From assembly GCF_051055405.1 (NCBI RefSeq), contig NZ_CP167068.1, positions 2,232,001 to 2,296,000 on the forward strand: a stretch of 64,000 nucleotides of DNA, read 5' to 3'. The notes beneath the pieces are model-generated. The model had not been told where the DNA came from. It did no database searches and worked only from the letters and a program-made list of their open reading frames with translations. Positions 8,532 to 17,513 of the stretch are shown here, one piece after another. The translations under genes and the position numbers were made by a program. The stretch is from Pseudolachnospira sp051055405. Lineage in GTDB: Bacteria > Bacillota > Clostridia > Lachnospirales > Lachnospiraceae. Within the stretch, counting starts at the first letter, position 1. The number at the start of each line of letters is the position of its first letter.

Positions 8532-9386
8532 ATGAAAATAAAACGAAAAAGACGAGCCGTGCTTTTTCTCTTGGTATCCGCCTCCTTCCTATTCCTCGGC
8601 TGTAAAGGGGTTTCAAAGTCCGCCGTTTATATGACAGGCGAAAGCCTACAGGCTACCGACTCCAGCGGGATGAACGAAAATTATCCATCGGAAGAGCCAG
8701 GCGCTAAAGGCAATCCCCTCCCTCAGGTGAACGCGACGGTAGCGCCCGCTCCGGATAAACCAGTCAAAGCAATCGCTCTGACCTTTGACGACGGACCGGA
8801 CACCGGCGATACCAAGGCGACCAACATGATCTTAAACGTTTTGGAAGAAACCGGGGCAAAGGCCACCTTCTTTGTCGTAGGACAGGCGGCGGCCGAATGG
8901 TTCCCCACTTCTGGTCCAGAAGCTATGAAACGAGCGGTTTCTCTGGGCTGCGAGATTGGAACTCATACTTACAGCCATGAAAACCTAAATAAAGCCGATG
9001 ATGATGTGATTGCCGAAGAAGTCGAAAAAAGTTGTCAGGTCATCGAAAATATCACTGGACAAAAAGTGAAATTGATGCGCCCTCCTTATGGCAACGCCAA
9101 CGAGAACGTCCTCTCCAAAGTAGATCTTCCGATGATTCAATGGGATGTGGACACCCTGGATTGGGAAACCAAAGATCCGGATAAAACGGTGGAAAATATT
9201 TTAAATTCCGTTAAACCCGGCTCTATCGTACTGATGCATGATATTTATGGACAAACAGCGGAGGCTGTTGAAAAAGTAATTCCAAAGTTAATAGAAGAAG
9301 GATACCAACTGGTCACCGTCAGCGAGCTTTTCGAGCTTTACGGTAAAGACCTCGAGGGCCACCAGCAATACTATTATGCCAGGTAA
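8532..9386 (+). CDS. Polysaccharide deacetylase (NodB) lipoprotein 2
   Basis: This is a close tandem paralog of the preceding gene (284 residues), with the same NodB motif set: TFDDGPD, HTYSH, RPPYG, WDVDTLDW and IVLMHDIYG. The N terminus is a different lipoprotein signal peptide (lipobox LFLGC) and linker. Thus the catalytic domains are conserved while the anchors and linkers differ. GGAG lies 12 nt before the start. The downstream hairpin at 9452 would end the transcript. The pair probably arose by tandem duplication; distinct substrates are possible but not shown. Confidence 0.92.
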   Translation: MKIKRKRRAVLFLLVSASFLFLGCKGVSKSAVYMTGESLQATDSSGMNENYPSEEPGAKGNPLPQVNATVAPAPDKPVKAIALTFDDGPDTGDTKATNMILNVLEETGAKATFFVVGQAAAEWFPTSGPEAMKRAVSLGCEIGTHTYSHENLNKADDDVIAEEVEKSCQVIENITGQKVKLMRPPYGNANENVLSKVDLPMIQWDVDTLDWETKDPDKTVENILNSVKPGSIVLMHDIYGQTAEAVEKVIPKLIEEGYQLVTVSELFELYGKDLEGHQQYYYAR

Positions 9387-9451
9387 CAAATCTGTGTACG
9401 TATCTATAGTGGAGTTTTTATTCTATAGAAAATTGTCCTCAGGGAAAAATA

Positions 9452-9484
9452 AAGGAGTTTGCATTTTTTGCAAACTCCTTTTCA
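9452..9484. terminator. Bidirectional intrinsic terminator
   Basis: Perfect 12-bp arms (AAGGAGTTTGCA and TGCAAACTCCTT) around a TTTTT loop, followed by T-rich sequence on both strands. It separates the deacetylase pair from the convergent DUF4177 gene. Confidence 0.85.
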
Positions 9485-9550
9485 TTCTATTGGACACTCT
9501 ATCGGAATTTCCCAATTCTGATCTTCTTTCGCCCAAATTCTTATGGCTTT

Positions 9551-9805
9551 TTATAGCTTTTCAAAGACCAGCGTAGCTTGAATACGATCTCCTCCCAGCA
9601 TTCCTTTGCTGCCTCCATTTGAGGTGGCGATGGTATGCAGCCGATAGCCCTTTGCCGCCTGTTCATTGATCACAGCTTCTAATTCCGTCAAGTTTCCAGA
9701 ACCTGTCCCCATAAATTTCTCTTTTAAGGTCACCTGTAATACAACATACTGCAAGCTCTGCCCGGATGCCGTTGAAAATGTGGATTTGTCGTTATAATCT
9801 ACCAT
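9551..9805 (-). CDS. DUF4177 domain-containing small protein
   Basis: This 84-residue protein matches the DUF4177 pattern: a central LQYVVLQVTL strand, then a helix and GYRLHTIATSNGG, and a final ATLVFEKL strand. No signal peptide or membrane segment is visible, so it should be cytoplasmic. The molecular role of DUF4177 proteins is unknown. AAGGAGAG precedes the ATG. It is a single-gene unit, bounded by the shared terminator on one side and an intergenic gap on the other. Confidence 0.8.
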   Translation of the reverse strand: MVDYNDKSTFSTASGQSLQYVVLQVTLKEKFMGTGSGNLTELEAVINEQAAKGYRLHTIATSNGGSKGMLGGDRIQATLVFEKL

Positions 9806-9896
9806 GACTTCTCTCCTTTTTCTTAATAGATTAGATTGATATTAACACAAATCCGCTTTTTTTGCAACTGCCGTCAGAATCCATTCCCAAAACAAA

Positions 9897-9927
9897 GCAC
9901 GATTTTGGTATCAAACCAAAATCGTGC
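9897..9927 (-). terminator. Intrinsic terminator of the 3D-protein gene
   Basis: Perfect 13-bp inverted arms (GCACGATTTTGGT and its complement) around a 5-nt loop, followed on the minus strand by TTTGTTTTGG. Confidence 0.85.
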
Positions 9928-9957
9928 CTTATCCACTTCTATACTGCTAATAATTCA

Positions 9958-11412
9958 CTAATCTTCAATCCAAATCTCGCGGTAACGCACGCCCCAATCC
10001 GATGTCTTGGAATGGGAAGAAACCAGCAGATCAATCGTATGACCAGAAACGCCCGTATCCTGCGCGCAGTAAACGCCGTCTTTGCCCTCAATCTTGATCC
10101 GGGATCCCAGAGGAATCACAGAGGAATCCACTGCAATCGTGTAACCAGGTTCCATCTCTGCGCCCGTCGCCGTCTGTCCCGCATTACTGCCGTTACACTT
10201 AGAACAAGGGCAGTAAGCTGTAATTTTAAATGTTCCCAGGCTTCTCCAACCGTCTTTTGAGCTGGAAGAACTAGACCCTTCCGAATTATTCTTATTGGAA
10301 GAACTGGAATTTTCCTTCTTCGAGGAACTAGAGTTATCCTTCTTAGAAGAGCTGGAACTATTCTTTTTGGAAGAGTTATTTTTTGACTCCTGCGCTGCTT
10401 TTCTCGCAGCAGCTGCTTCAGCGGCTGCCTGACGGGTTTCCTCCCGGTCATTCACCTCCGCCTGGAGTTCCGCCTCCTCCGAGATGGTCATTCCCACCGA
10501 AAGTCCCGATGCAACAGACACATAATCTGCATGAATATAACCGACTGCCTGAGTCGTCAATTGAATCTTTACCCAAGAATCCTGAAGTTCCAACACGCTA
10601 AAGTGCATTCCTTTGCGGATAACAGCCAAAAGATCTGCTTCTTCATCTGGACCGGAACGTACGCAAAGCTCGTCGGTCACAACCGTAGCCACCTGAGGAT
10701 TCATCTCAGACACCAAAGCCTCCGCCGGCTCTCCCGTTACCAAATAAGAACTGAGAACCCAGCCATTCACTTCTCCGGAAAGAATCCTACTCCACTCTTC
10801 CCCGGTCTCCTGAATCTTCACTCCGGCGCCACGATAAAGCCGCCCAACCAACTCTCCGTCTTCTCCTGGAGTCTGGCGGACATTCAACGCTACGCTGGCG
10901 TTAACCACGCCAAGCTCTTCCGGCGCATTCTCGCTCACAGGCGATTCCTCTGCCTTGCTCTCCTGATAGGCCTGCTCTGCCCGAAGCTCCGCGGCCGTCA
11001 ATTTTGTCTCATCAACCGTTGTGCTTTCCTGTGCGGCTCTGCTCTCTGCCGCAGCGGCTGCTTCTGCCTCCAATGCAGCCACATCAATTCCTTCCGCAAA
11101 TTTCAATCTGCTCTCCGGAACCGCAGGTTCCGTCTCCTGAATACTTTCCGGAGTTGTCTCCGGTGCTTCTGTCGCAGGCTCCTTTACCTGTGCCGAAAGC
11201 GACGCCGCCATCTGGGCGATCTGTCCATGGATATCTACCATAGGAAGGGGATCTCCTTCCTCCTGTCCCTCTTTTTCTTCCGATATGGTGGAGATGCCTG
11301 CTGCCTCTACTTGACTTACTTTATCTGTTCTTACTGCCGTATAAGCCAGCTGGAGGCAAAATACAGCGGCGATAACAACGTAAATGATTACGTCGCTTTT
11401 CTTCCTCTTCAT
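9958..11412 (-). CDS. Secreted SH3b and 3D domain cell-wall protein
   Basis: This 484-residue envelope protein has an N-terminal membrane segment (IIYVVIAAVFCLQLAYTAV). An acidic/alanine-rich linker leads to two bacterial SH3 domains at about 175-240 (SVALNVRQTPGEDGELVGRL) and 245-310 (DELCVRSGPDEEADLL). A very Ser/Asn/Lys-rich spacer follows at about 345-390. The C-terminal 3D domain (about 395-484) shows ITAYCPC, TATG, IAVDSSVIPLGS and the DTG..IDL aspartates. 3D domains belong to the double-psi barrel fold of lytic transglycosylase-like enzymes such as YabE and RpfB. A role in peptidoglycan cleavage is inferred. AGGAGG precedes the start. Confidence 0.9.
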   Translation of the reverse strand: MKRKKSDVIIYVVIAAVFCLQLAYTAVRTDKVSQVEAAGISTISEEKEGQEEGDPLPMVDIHGQIAQMAASLSAQVKEPATEAPETTPESIQETEPAVPESRLKFAEGIDVAALEAEAAAAAESRAAQESTTVDETKLTAAELRAEQAYQESKAEESPVSENAPEELGVVNASVALNVRQTPGEDGELVGRLYRGAGVKIQETGEEWSRILSGEVNGWVLSSYLVTGEPAEALVSEMNPQVATVVTDELCVRSGPDEEADLLAVIRKGMHFSVLELQDSWVKIQLTTQAVGYIHADYVSVASGLSVGMTISEEAELQAEVNDREETRQAAAEAAAARKAAQESKNNSSKKNSSSSSKKDNSSSSKKENSSSSNKNNSEGSSSSSSKDGWRSLGTFKITAYCPCSKCNGSNAGQTATGAEMEPGYTIAVDSSVIPLGSRIKIEGKDGVYCAQDTGVSGHTIDLLVSSHSKTSDWGVRYREIWIED

Positions 11413-11493
11413 AAGAACCTCCTAATTTCTTACTCCATTTTTTCATATTATATTACCAAGATACGAAGTTTATTACATAAATGTTACAAAAAG

Positions 11494-11522
11494 AATATAT
11501 CATCATTAAGGAAAAATGTCAA
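11494..11522 (-). promoter_or_regulatory. Sigma-A-type promoter of the 3D-protein gene
   Basis: On the minus strand TTGACA (11517-11522), a 17-bp spacer and TATATT (11494-11499), about 80 bp upstream of the start codon. Confidence 0.75.
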
Positions 11523-11585
11523 CCCCCTCCCACTTTCCGGCCTAAAACACAATATTTTGTGGTCCATGCCCCCACCTGAAAAGAA

Positions 11586-11617
11586 AAAGAGAAAGCGTCA
11601 GTTCGACACTTTCTCTT
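11586..11617 (-). terminator. Terminator of the recJ-apt-methyltransferase operon
   Basis: Arms AAAGAGAAAGTGTC and GACGCTTTCTCTTT (minus strand, one G-T pair) followed by CTTTTC. It begins just after the stop of the methyltransferase gene. Confidence 0.75.
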
Positions 11618-11625
11618 TATTTTTT

Positions 11626-12393
11626 CTACCGATTTTGGCGATAAGCTTCGTACATTAAAATCGAGGCGGCCACAGCTGCATTTAAAGATTCCACTTTTCC
11701 TTCCATTGGAATCCGGATATAAGTATCCGCCAATGCAGCTAAGGAGTCTGTCAAACCATTCCCTTCATTTCCGATCAAAAATGCGGTAGACTTTTGGTAA
11801 TCCACCTGATCGTAAAAACAGGTCCCTTTTAAATGAGCGGCATACACCTGAAACCCTCGCATTTTCAAGGCTTTTACATCTGTCTGTAGATTTTCCGTCA
11901 CGCAGTAAGGAACCCGGTAAATAGCCCCCATGGTAGCCCGTACCACCTTTGGATTATAGCGATCCGCCGTCTCTCGGTCAGCTAAAATGCCTCCCACTCC
12001 GGCAGCCTCCCCAGTTCGAATAATTGTTCCCAAATTTCCAGGGTCCTGAATGCCTTCCAGGACAATCACAGGACCTCCGGATAGCAAGTCTTCCAGCGTA
12101 AACTTCTGTTGTCTGGCCACTGCAAGAATTCCCTGAGGCGTTTTCGTATCCGACATATGACGGAACACTACATCTGGTATAGGCTCGGCCCCCACTTCGG
12201 CAGCAAAATTCGAATTTTCTTTATTAATTAAGTAAGATTCCGATGCAAACACACGAATTCGCAAGGATTCCGGAAGTTCCTTAATTATCTTTGTTCCCTC
12301 TGCGACAAAAAGTCCCGTCTCCAGTCTTGCTTTTGTCCTAGTTTGAAGGCTGACGATCTGCTTCACCTGCGCATTGGATGTGCTCGTAATCAT
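11626..12393 (-). CDS. TrmH/SpoU family rRNA 2'-O-methyltransferase
   Basis: This 255-residue SPOUT-class RNA methyltransferase uses S-adenosylmethionine to methylate ribose 2'-OH groups. The N-terminal substrate-binding domain (about 1-95) precedes the SPOUT domain. All three family motifs are present: QDPGNLGTIIRT, LIGNEGNGL and IPMEGKVESLNAAVAASIL, which includes the trefoil knot. The first base of its ATG is the last base of the apt stop codon (TGATG), so the genes are translationally coupled. Whether the target is 23S rRNA or tRNA cannot be told from sequence. It is the last gene of the recJ operon. Confidence 0.9.
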   Translation of the reverse strand: MITSTSNAQVKQIVSLQTRTKARLETGLFVAEGTKIIKELPESLRIRVFASESYLINKENSNFAAEVGAEPIPDVVFRHMSDTKTPQGILAVARQQKFTLEDLLSGGPVIVLEGIQDPGNLGTIIRTGEAAGVGGILADRETADRYNPKVVRATMGAIYRVPYCVTENLQTDVKALKMRGFQVYAAHLKGTCFYDQVDYQKSTAFLIGNEGNGLTDSLAALADTYIRIPMEGKVESLNAAVAASILMYEAYRQNR

Positions 12394-12938
12394 CAGGCTC
12401 CCTCATACCAAATGGCGCTTTCTATCTCATAACCCGCCAGGCGCTCCCGCCCTTTTAGGCCCCCTAGCTCCATCAAAAAGCAAAGCTTTACTACCTGACC
12501 GCCAAGACGTTCTACCAGATGAATCATCGCTTCCGTGGTCCCGCCAGTGGCAATCAGGTCATCCACCAAAACCACTTTCTGCCCTGGGCGGATCGCGTCT
12601 TTATGAATCTCAATGGTTGCTTCCCCATATTCCAGCGCATAGCTCTCAGAGATCGTTTCACGAGGCAGCTTTCCTGCTTTTCGAATCGGAACCAGACTTT
12701 TATGAAAATGTTCTGCAATGGGAGCGGCAAAGATAAAGCCCCTAGCTTCCGCGCCAACCACCACATCAAAATCTACATGTTCCACCATCTGCTTCATGCG
12801 CTCAACTGCCAGCGAAAAACCGTCCGCATCCTGCAAGACACTCGTTACATCCCGAAAAATAATTCCTTTTTTCGGAAAATCCGGAATACTTATCACATAA
12901 TCTTCCAGCTTTTTCATTCTGTCTCCCTTCAACAGCAA
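12393..12938 (-). CDS. apt: Adenine phosphoribosyltransferase
   Basis: Apt converts adenine plus PRPP to AMP in purine salvage. The 181-residue protein has the N-terminal IPDFPKKGIIFRDVT segment typical of bacterial Apt. The PRPP-binding motif VVLVDDLIATGGTTEA lies around residues 120-135. Length matches the family, slightly long by the start chosen: an in-frame ATG codes for MKKLEDYVISIPDF seven codons later and is a plausible alternative start. It overlaps recJ by about 10 nt and the downstream methyltransferase by 1 nt. recJ-apt adjacency is common in Firmicutes. Confidence 0.96.
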   Translation of the reverse strand: MLLKGDRMKKLEDYVISIPDFPKKGIIFRDVTSVLQDADGFSLAVERMKQMVEHVDFDVVVGAEARGFIFAAPIAEHFHKSLVPIRKAGKLPRETISESYALEYGEATIEIHKDAIRPGQKVVLVDDLIATGGTTEAMIHLVERLGGQVVKLCFLMELGGLKGRERLAGYEIESAIWYEGA

Positions 12939-14695
12939 TAATTTTCTATTACAATCTGAAGGCTGCGCCTTCCCATGTATTCATTGATCGACGGGTAGTA
13001 TGCCAACATCAGACAAATTCCATTCTTTTCGCCTCGTAACGCCTGTTCCCAGGCAGCGCTGCCAAACTTTCCAGCTACTCGCTGTTCAAATTCTTTTGCA
13101 TCGCCAAAATAAATCCCATCCATCACAGTACCTGCGGCATTTTGAACCTGTAAGCGAAGAAAAGGCCGCGTCTTTCCCACAACAGACGCCCGACGGATCC
13201 AAAACTTTTTTTCTGCAAATAGTGGTTTCGGATTTCCCTTTCCAAAAGGCTCCAGAACCTCTATCTCCTCCACCAACTTTTCACTAATGTAGCCAAGAGG
13301 CATGGCCGCATCAATTCTTATTATAGGAACAAAGTCCTCTTCTGTCAAATGTGCTTCCCGATTTAATTGTTCCCTTAATATAGGAAGATTCTCTTTCGGA
13401 AGGGTCAAACCAGCAGCCATGGCATGGCCGCCAAAGCGGCTCATCAGCTTGCGACACCCTTGCAGTCCTTCAAACATATTATAAGCTTCGATTGACCGGC
13501 CAGATCCCTTGTATCCTTCTTCTACGCTTGTAACCACAATCACCGGATGATGGTACCGTTCCTTAATCCTGCCGGCAATGATTCCCACCAGGCTTTCATG
13601 GCATTCCTCCAAAGGAACCACCATCACCTTGTCTTCCTTAACAGACGAATGTTCAATCCATTCGATCGCCTGCTCGGTTCCCCGCACCGTCATCTCCTTG
13701 CGGGAGTCATTCAGAACTTTCAGTTGACTCGCCAAAGGCTCCGCCTCTTCCCGTGTCTTCGCCGCCAAAAGGGAAAACGCCTCTGCCGCTGTCTCCAAAC
13801 GCCCCGCCGCATTAAAACAAGGACCTAGTACAAAACCGATATGATAGGAAGAAAGTCTTTCTTTCGCCAATTGATTGGCGTCGATCAGGGCCTGCAGTCC
13901 CGGTTTTTTTGTTCTGCGCAGCCGCTTCAATCCCTCCTTCACAAAAATCCGGTTTTCCCCTTCCAGATCCATCACATCCGCAACCGTAGCAATGGCTACG
14001 TATTCCAACAGATTTTCCAGTTCCTCTTTCGGAACGTTCTGCCGTTCGTATAAATATTGGACCAACTTATAGGCAACTCCTGCCCCACAAAGCTTTTTAA
14101 ACGGGTATGGACAGTCCTCCTGTTTCGGATCTAAAATTGCTTCTGCTTTTGGCAATTGATAAATCCGGCTTCCATCCGCCTCCATTTGAAAAGCCACTTC
14201 ATGGTGGTCGGTTACGACCAAGGGCAGCCCCAGCTCCGCGGCTCTCTCCGCCGCCTCAAAAGCAGCAATCCCATTGTCACAGCTGACAATCAGTCCTGCC
14301 CCCTCGGCTGCTGTTTCTTCCACAATTCGCCGGTTCAGGCCATACCCTTCCCGGATTCGATGGGGGGTCTTCACCGTTGCGGCGGCTCCCAGTTTCTGAA
14401 ATCCTTCCAAAAGGATTTGTCCTGAAAAAATACCGTCCACATCAAAATCTGATGCAATAACAATGGGAAGTCCGGCTGCAATAGCACCCAGCACCACGTC
14501 GCCGGCTTTCTCCATATCTTTCATCTCTTGGGGAGCATATAAATCTTCCAATGTTCCATACAAATATTGCCGCATCTCTTGTTCCGTGCCAACGCCTCGA
14601 TTGACCATCAGCCGAATCAACAGTGGGTCTACTCCGAACTGGCGTCCCAGCTTCTGAAAATCTGCTTTTTTTGCCTCCAGCACCCACTTTTCCAT
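12929..14695 (-). CDS. recJ: Single-stranded-DNA-specific exonuclease RecJ
   Basis: RecJ is the 5'-3' single-strand exonuclease of recombination and repair. The 588-residue protein shows the DHH phosphoesterase motifs: SDFDVDGIFSG (about 80), SCDNG, and DHHEV (about 160). The DHHA1 region carries the GRIKERYHHPVIVV and GSGRS stretches, and GGHAMAAGL lies near residue 420. Length fits the compact Firmicute form. GAGG lies 7 nt before the ATG, and a consensus-like promoter sits at 14790-14818. It is the first gene of the recJ-apt-methyltransferase operon. Confidence 0.96.
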   Translation of the reverse strand: MEKWVLEAKKADFQKLGRQFGVDPLLIRLMVNRGVGTEQEMRQYLYGTLEDLYAPQEMKDMEKAGDVVLGAIAAGLPIVIASDFDVDGIFSGQILLEGFQKLGAAATVKTPHRIREGYGLNRRIVEETAAEGAGLIVSCDNGIAAFEAAERAAELGLPLVVTDHHEVAFQMEADGSRIYQLPKAEAILDPKQEDCPYPFKKLCGAGVAYKLVQYLYERQNVPKEELENLLEYVAIATVADVMDLEGENRIFVKEGLKRLRRTKKPGLQALIDANQLAKERLSSYHIGFVLGPCFNAAGRLETAAEAFSLLAAKTREEAEPLASQLKVLNDSRKEMTVRGTEQAIEWIEHSSVKEDKVMVVPLEECHESLVGIIAGRIKERYHHPVIVVTSVEEGYKGSGRSIEAYNMFEGLQGCRKLMSRFGGHAMAAGLTLPKENLPILREQLNREAHLTEEDFVPIIRIDAAMPLGYISEKLVEEIEVLEPFGKGNPKPLFAEKKFWIRRASVVGKTRPFLRLQVQNAAGTVMDGIYFGDAKEFEQRVAGKFGSAAWEQALRGEKNGICLMLAYYPSINEYMGRRSLQIVIENYCC

Positions 14696-14789
14696 TTCAT
14701 AACCTCAATTTCTTCCGTACACCCGCAAAAGATCGATCCCATCTCTCGATAAACTACAATGCTCTTCTCTGGTATGTTTCGCCCGATAA

Positions 14790-14818
14790 AGTATAGCACA
14801 AACTACCGGGGAATTCAA
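14790..14818 (-). promoter_or_regulatory. Promoter of the recJ operon
   Basis: On the minus strand TTGAAT (14813-14818), a 17-bp spacer and TATACT (14790-14795), about 95 bp before the recJ start. Confidence 0.7.
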
Positions 14819-14874
14819 TTTGAATCCTGGGAAATTGTCCGCATAGGAAGCCATGCTTTTCCATACATTGTACC

Positions 14875-17355
14875 ATGAAGAATGAAAATCGCCTAATTGA
14901 GGAGGCGCCGCCCTCCGTACTGGAAAAGTTTGTATCTCAGCTCAACAACCCATTTACCTTCGTCCTCTTTGCAGCAGCCGCCATTTCCTTACTGTTGTCA
15001 GAGTACAGCGACGTTATTGTCATCTTAGTCGTAGTCCTCTTTAACGGCGTGTTCGGCGTTGTACAGGAAGGAAAGGCAGAACATGCCCTGGCAGCTCTAA
15101 AAAAGATGACGAGTCCTACCGCCTTAGTTCGAAAAGGCGATGTGGTCCGTCGTGTCCCCGCCGTATCCTTGCAGCCTGGCGATGTAGTACTTTTAGAAGC
15201 CGGAGACCAGGTTCCTGCCGACATAAAGCTGACCGAGGCATCCCATCTGGCGGTAGAGGAATCCGCTTTGACCGGAGAATCCTTACCGGTACATAAATCA
15301 ACGGGGCAATCTGTTTTCATGTCCACACTCATTACCGACGGACGCGGGGAGGGCGTCGTAACAAAGATTGGGATGGACACGGAAATTGGAAAAATTGCGG
15401 CTCTCATTCATAAGAGTGAAACCATTCAAACCCCTCTTCAAAAACGTCTGGGTAAGCTTGGAAAATCCTTAAGCATCCTGGCTTTGATTCTTTGCGCGCT
15501 TTTGTTCGCTCTTGCTTTGATTATGGGCAGGGATGTGGCGGAAATGTCAGTCACTGCAATCTCTTTAGCTGTAGCGGCGGTTCCGGAAGGTCTCCCCGCG
15601 ATCGTAACGATCGTGTTGGCCATTGGCGTCAACCGGCTGGCCTCTGCCGGAACTATTGTACGAAAGATGCCTGCAGTAGAAACTCTGGGCTCTGTCTCCG
15701 TCGTCTGTTCCGATAAAACCGGTACGCTCACGCAAAATCGAATGACGGTCACAGCCTATTATGAAAATGGAAAAATTTTTTCCGCTTCCGAGCGAAAGCC
15801 TTCTCGACTTTTAGACGGCTTTGTCCTTTGTAATAATGCACTTTTAGCTGGACGACAACGGATTGGCGATCCGACGGAGCTGGCCTTCCTGGATTGGGCC
15901 ATGTCCCACAAAACCTATAAGGAAGCACTGGAAATTCGTTATCCGCGAATCGATGAACAGCCATTTTCCTCTGAAACCCGCCGAATGATAACCCGGCACA
16001 AGAAAAATGGCCGTCTTGTTTCCTATATAAAAGGAGCTTCCGACGTAGTACTGGCGAACTGTACAGAATTTAATTCTTACGGTTCTGTCAAACCTCTGAC
16101 TGCGGCGTCCCGCCGCATGATCGAGCAGGCCGTGGAGACCATGGCAAACGATGGACTTCGCGTTTTGGCGCTGGCGGAAGATCAGGTATTTCTTGGCCTC
16201 GCAGGCATGAAGGATCCGGTACGCCCGGAATCTCTCCCAGCCATTCGCCGTTTCCAAAACGCAGGCATTCAAACGGTCATGATCACCGGCGATCATCGAA
16301 ATACAGCCTTCTCCATCGCCAAAGAATTAGAGCTGGCGGAACATCCGTCCCAATGTTTGACTGGCGAGGAACTGGACCGGCTCTCCGATGAAGAACTGAG
16401 TCAACAAATCGAACATTGCCGCGTTTTTGCCCGGGTTTCTCCCGGTCACAAAGTACGGATCGTCAAAGCATTCCAAAAGGCCGGGCACCTGGCTGCCATG
16501 ACCGGCGACGGAGTCAACGACGCACCCTCTTTGAAAACTGCGGATATTGGAATCGCCATGGGAAAATGTGGTACTGACGTGGCAAAAGGGGCTGCCGATA
16601 TGATTTTGACCGATGATAATTTTGCCACCATTGAAAAAGCGATTGCAGGCGGACGCGGCATCTATGAAAATATCCGAAAGTCCGTCCTTTTCCTGCTCTC
16701 CTCCAATTTCGGTGAGATCATGACCATGTTCACGGCTGTGGCGGCTGGGTTGGCGATGCCTCTGAAAGCCATCCATATTCTCTGGGTCAATCTGATTACG
16801 GACACTCTTCCTGCGTTAGCGCTGGGAATGGACAAAAACGATGAAGCCGCTTTGATGCAAGACCCTCCACGGGATCCAGAAGAAAGCCTTATGGCCCATG
16901 GCGGTTGGTTCTGCACTTGTTTTTACGGCGCTTTGATCGCCGGCATCAGTCTGTTTGCCTTTCTGATGCTGCCAGTCCTGATGCTCGGCCAATTGGATAT
17001 GGAACTTACCCTCAGAAATCTCCGGATGGCCTTAGAGACCCCTGCCGTTTTAGCCAAAGCTCAGACCTACGCCTTTACTACCTTAGGCGTATCACAGCTT
17101 TTTCACGCCATTGGCATGAGGGACCAAAGGAAATCCTTCTTTGAGATGGACCATCTAGGAAATCCGATGATGTTGCTGGCTCTTATCCTAGGACTGGGCC
17201 TTCAGGTAGCTGTTACGGAAATCCCAGCGTTGATCCGTATTTTTGGCACTGCGCCTTTGGCGCTTCATGAATGGGGATTCCTGCTTGCGCTATCGGCAAT
17301 CCCCCTTTTCGCCCACCAGCTTCTTTTATTAAGAAAAAGCGCAAAAAAGAAATGA
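14875..17355 (+). CDS. Ca-type P-type ATPase (shortened N terminus)
   Basis: This 826-residue P2-type cation ATPase is probably a calcium exporter. Motifs seen are the TGES loop of the actuator domain (about residue 140), PEGLPA in transmembrane helix 4, CSDKTGTLT with the phosphorylated Asp, ITGDH, and MTGDGVNDAP. The LWVNLITDTLPALALG helix carries SERCA-like Ca ligands. The frame begins only about 20 residues before the first membrane helix, so most of the usual N-terminal cation-ATPase domain is absent. An in-frame stop lies at 14821, and no ribosome site precedes 14875. Either the start is unusual or the gene is 5'-truncated. Confidence 0.85.
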   Translation: MKNENRLIEEAPPSVLEKFVSQLNNPFTFVLFAAAAISLLLSEYSDVIVILVVVLFNGVFGVVQEGKAEHALAALKKMTSPTALVRKGDVVRRVPAVSLQPGDVVLLEAGDQVPADIKLTEASHLAVEESALTGESLPVHKSTGQSVFMSTLITDGRGEGVVTKIGMDTEIGKIAALIHKSETIQTPLQKRLGKLGKSLSILALILCALLFALALIMGRDVAEMSVTAISLAVAAVPEGLPAIVTIVLAIGVNRLASAGTIVRKMPAVETLGSVSVVCSDKTGTLTQNRMTVTAYYENGKIFSASERKPSRLLDGFVLCNNALLAGRQRIGDPTELAFLDWAMSHKTYKEALEIRYPRIDEQPFSSETRRMITRHKKNGRLVSYIKGASDVVLANCTEFNSYGSVKPLTAASRRMIEQAVETMANDGLRVLALAEDQVFLGLAGMKDPVRPESLPAIRRFQNAGIQTVMITGDHRNTAFSIAKELELAEHPSQCLTGEELDRLSDEELSQQIEHCRVFARVSPGHKVRIVKAFQKAGHLAAMTGDGVNDAPSLKTADIGIAMGKCGTDVAKGAADMILTDDNFATIEKAIAGGRGIYENIRKSVLFLLSSNFGEIMTMFTAVAAGLAMPLKAIHILWVNLITDTLPALALGMDKNDEAALMQDPPRDPEESLMAHGGWFCTCFYGALIAGISLFAFLMLPVLMLGQLDMELTLRNLRMALETPAVLAKAQTYAFTTLGVSQLFHAIGMRDQRKSFFEMDHLGNPMMLLALILGLGLQVAVTEIPALIRIFGTAPLALHEWGFLLALSAIPLFAHQLLLLRKSAKKK

Positions 17356-17411
17356 TAGAGAAAGGATATAACGCTAGGAAAATTGAAGTCTCCATGCTAT
17401 AATAGCCATGC

Positions 17412-17450
17412 CTGTCTTTCGGATACCATTTTTGCATCCGGAAGGCAGGT
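17412..17450 (+). other. Strong hairpin without T-run upstream of DUF3006-like gene
   Basis: Arms CCTGTCTTTCGGAT and ATCCGGAAGGCAGG form a 14-bp stem (two G-T pairs) with an 11-nt loop. No T-tract follows on either strand. It lies just upstream of the promoter-like TATAAT at 17476, between the P-ATPase and the next gene. Confidence 0.5.
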
Positions 17451-17475
17451 ATCCTTGTGTCATGTCAAAACTGGG

Positions 17476-17481
17476 TATAAT
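17476..17481 (+). promoter_or_regulatory. -10 box upstream of the DUF3006-like/YitT pair
   Basis: A consensus TATAAT lies 33 bp before the ATG at 17514. The best -35 candidate, TTGTGT at 17455, gives a short 15-bp spacer. Confidence 0.4.
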
Positions 17482-17513
17482 AAAAAGAAATGGAAAAGAA
17501 AGGGGTATTTTTC

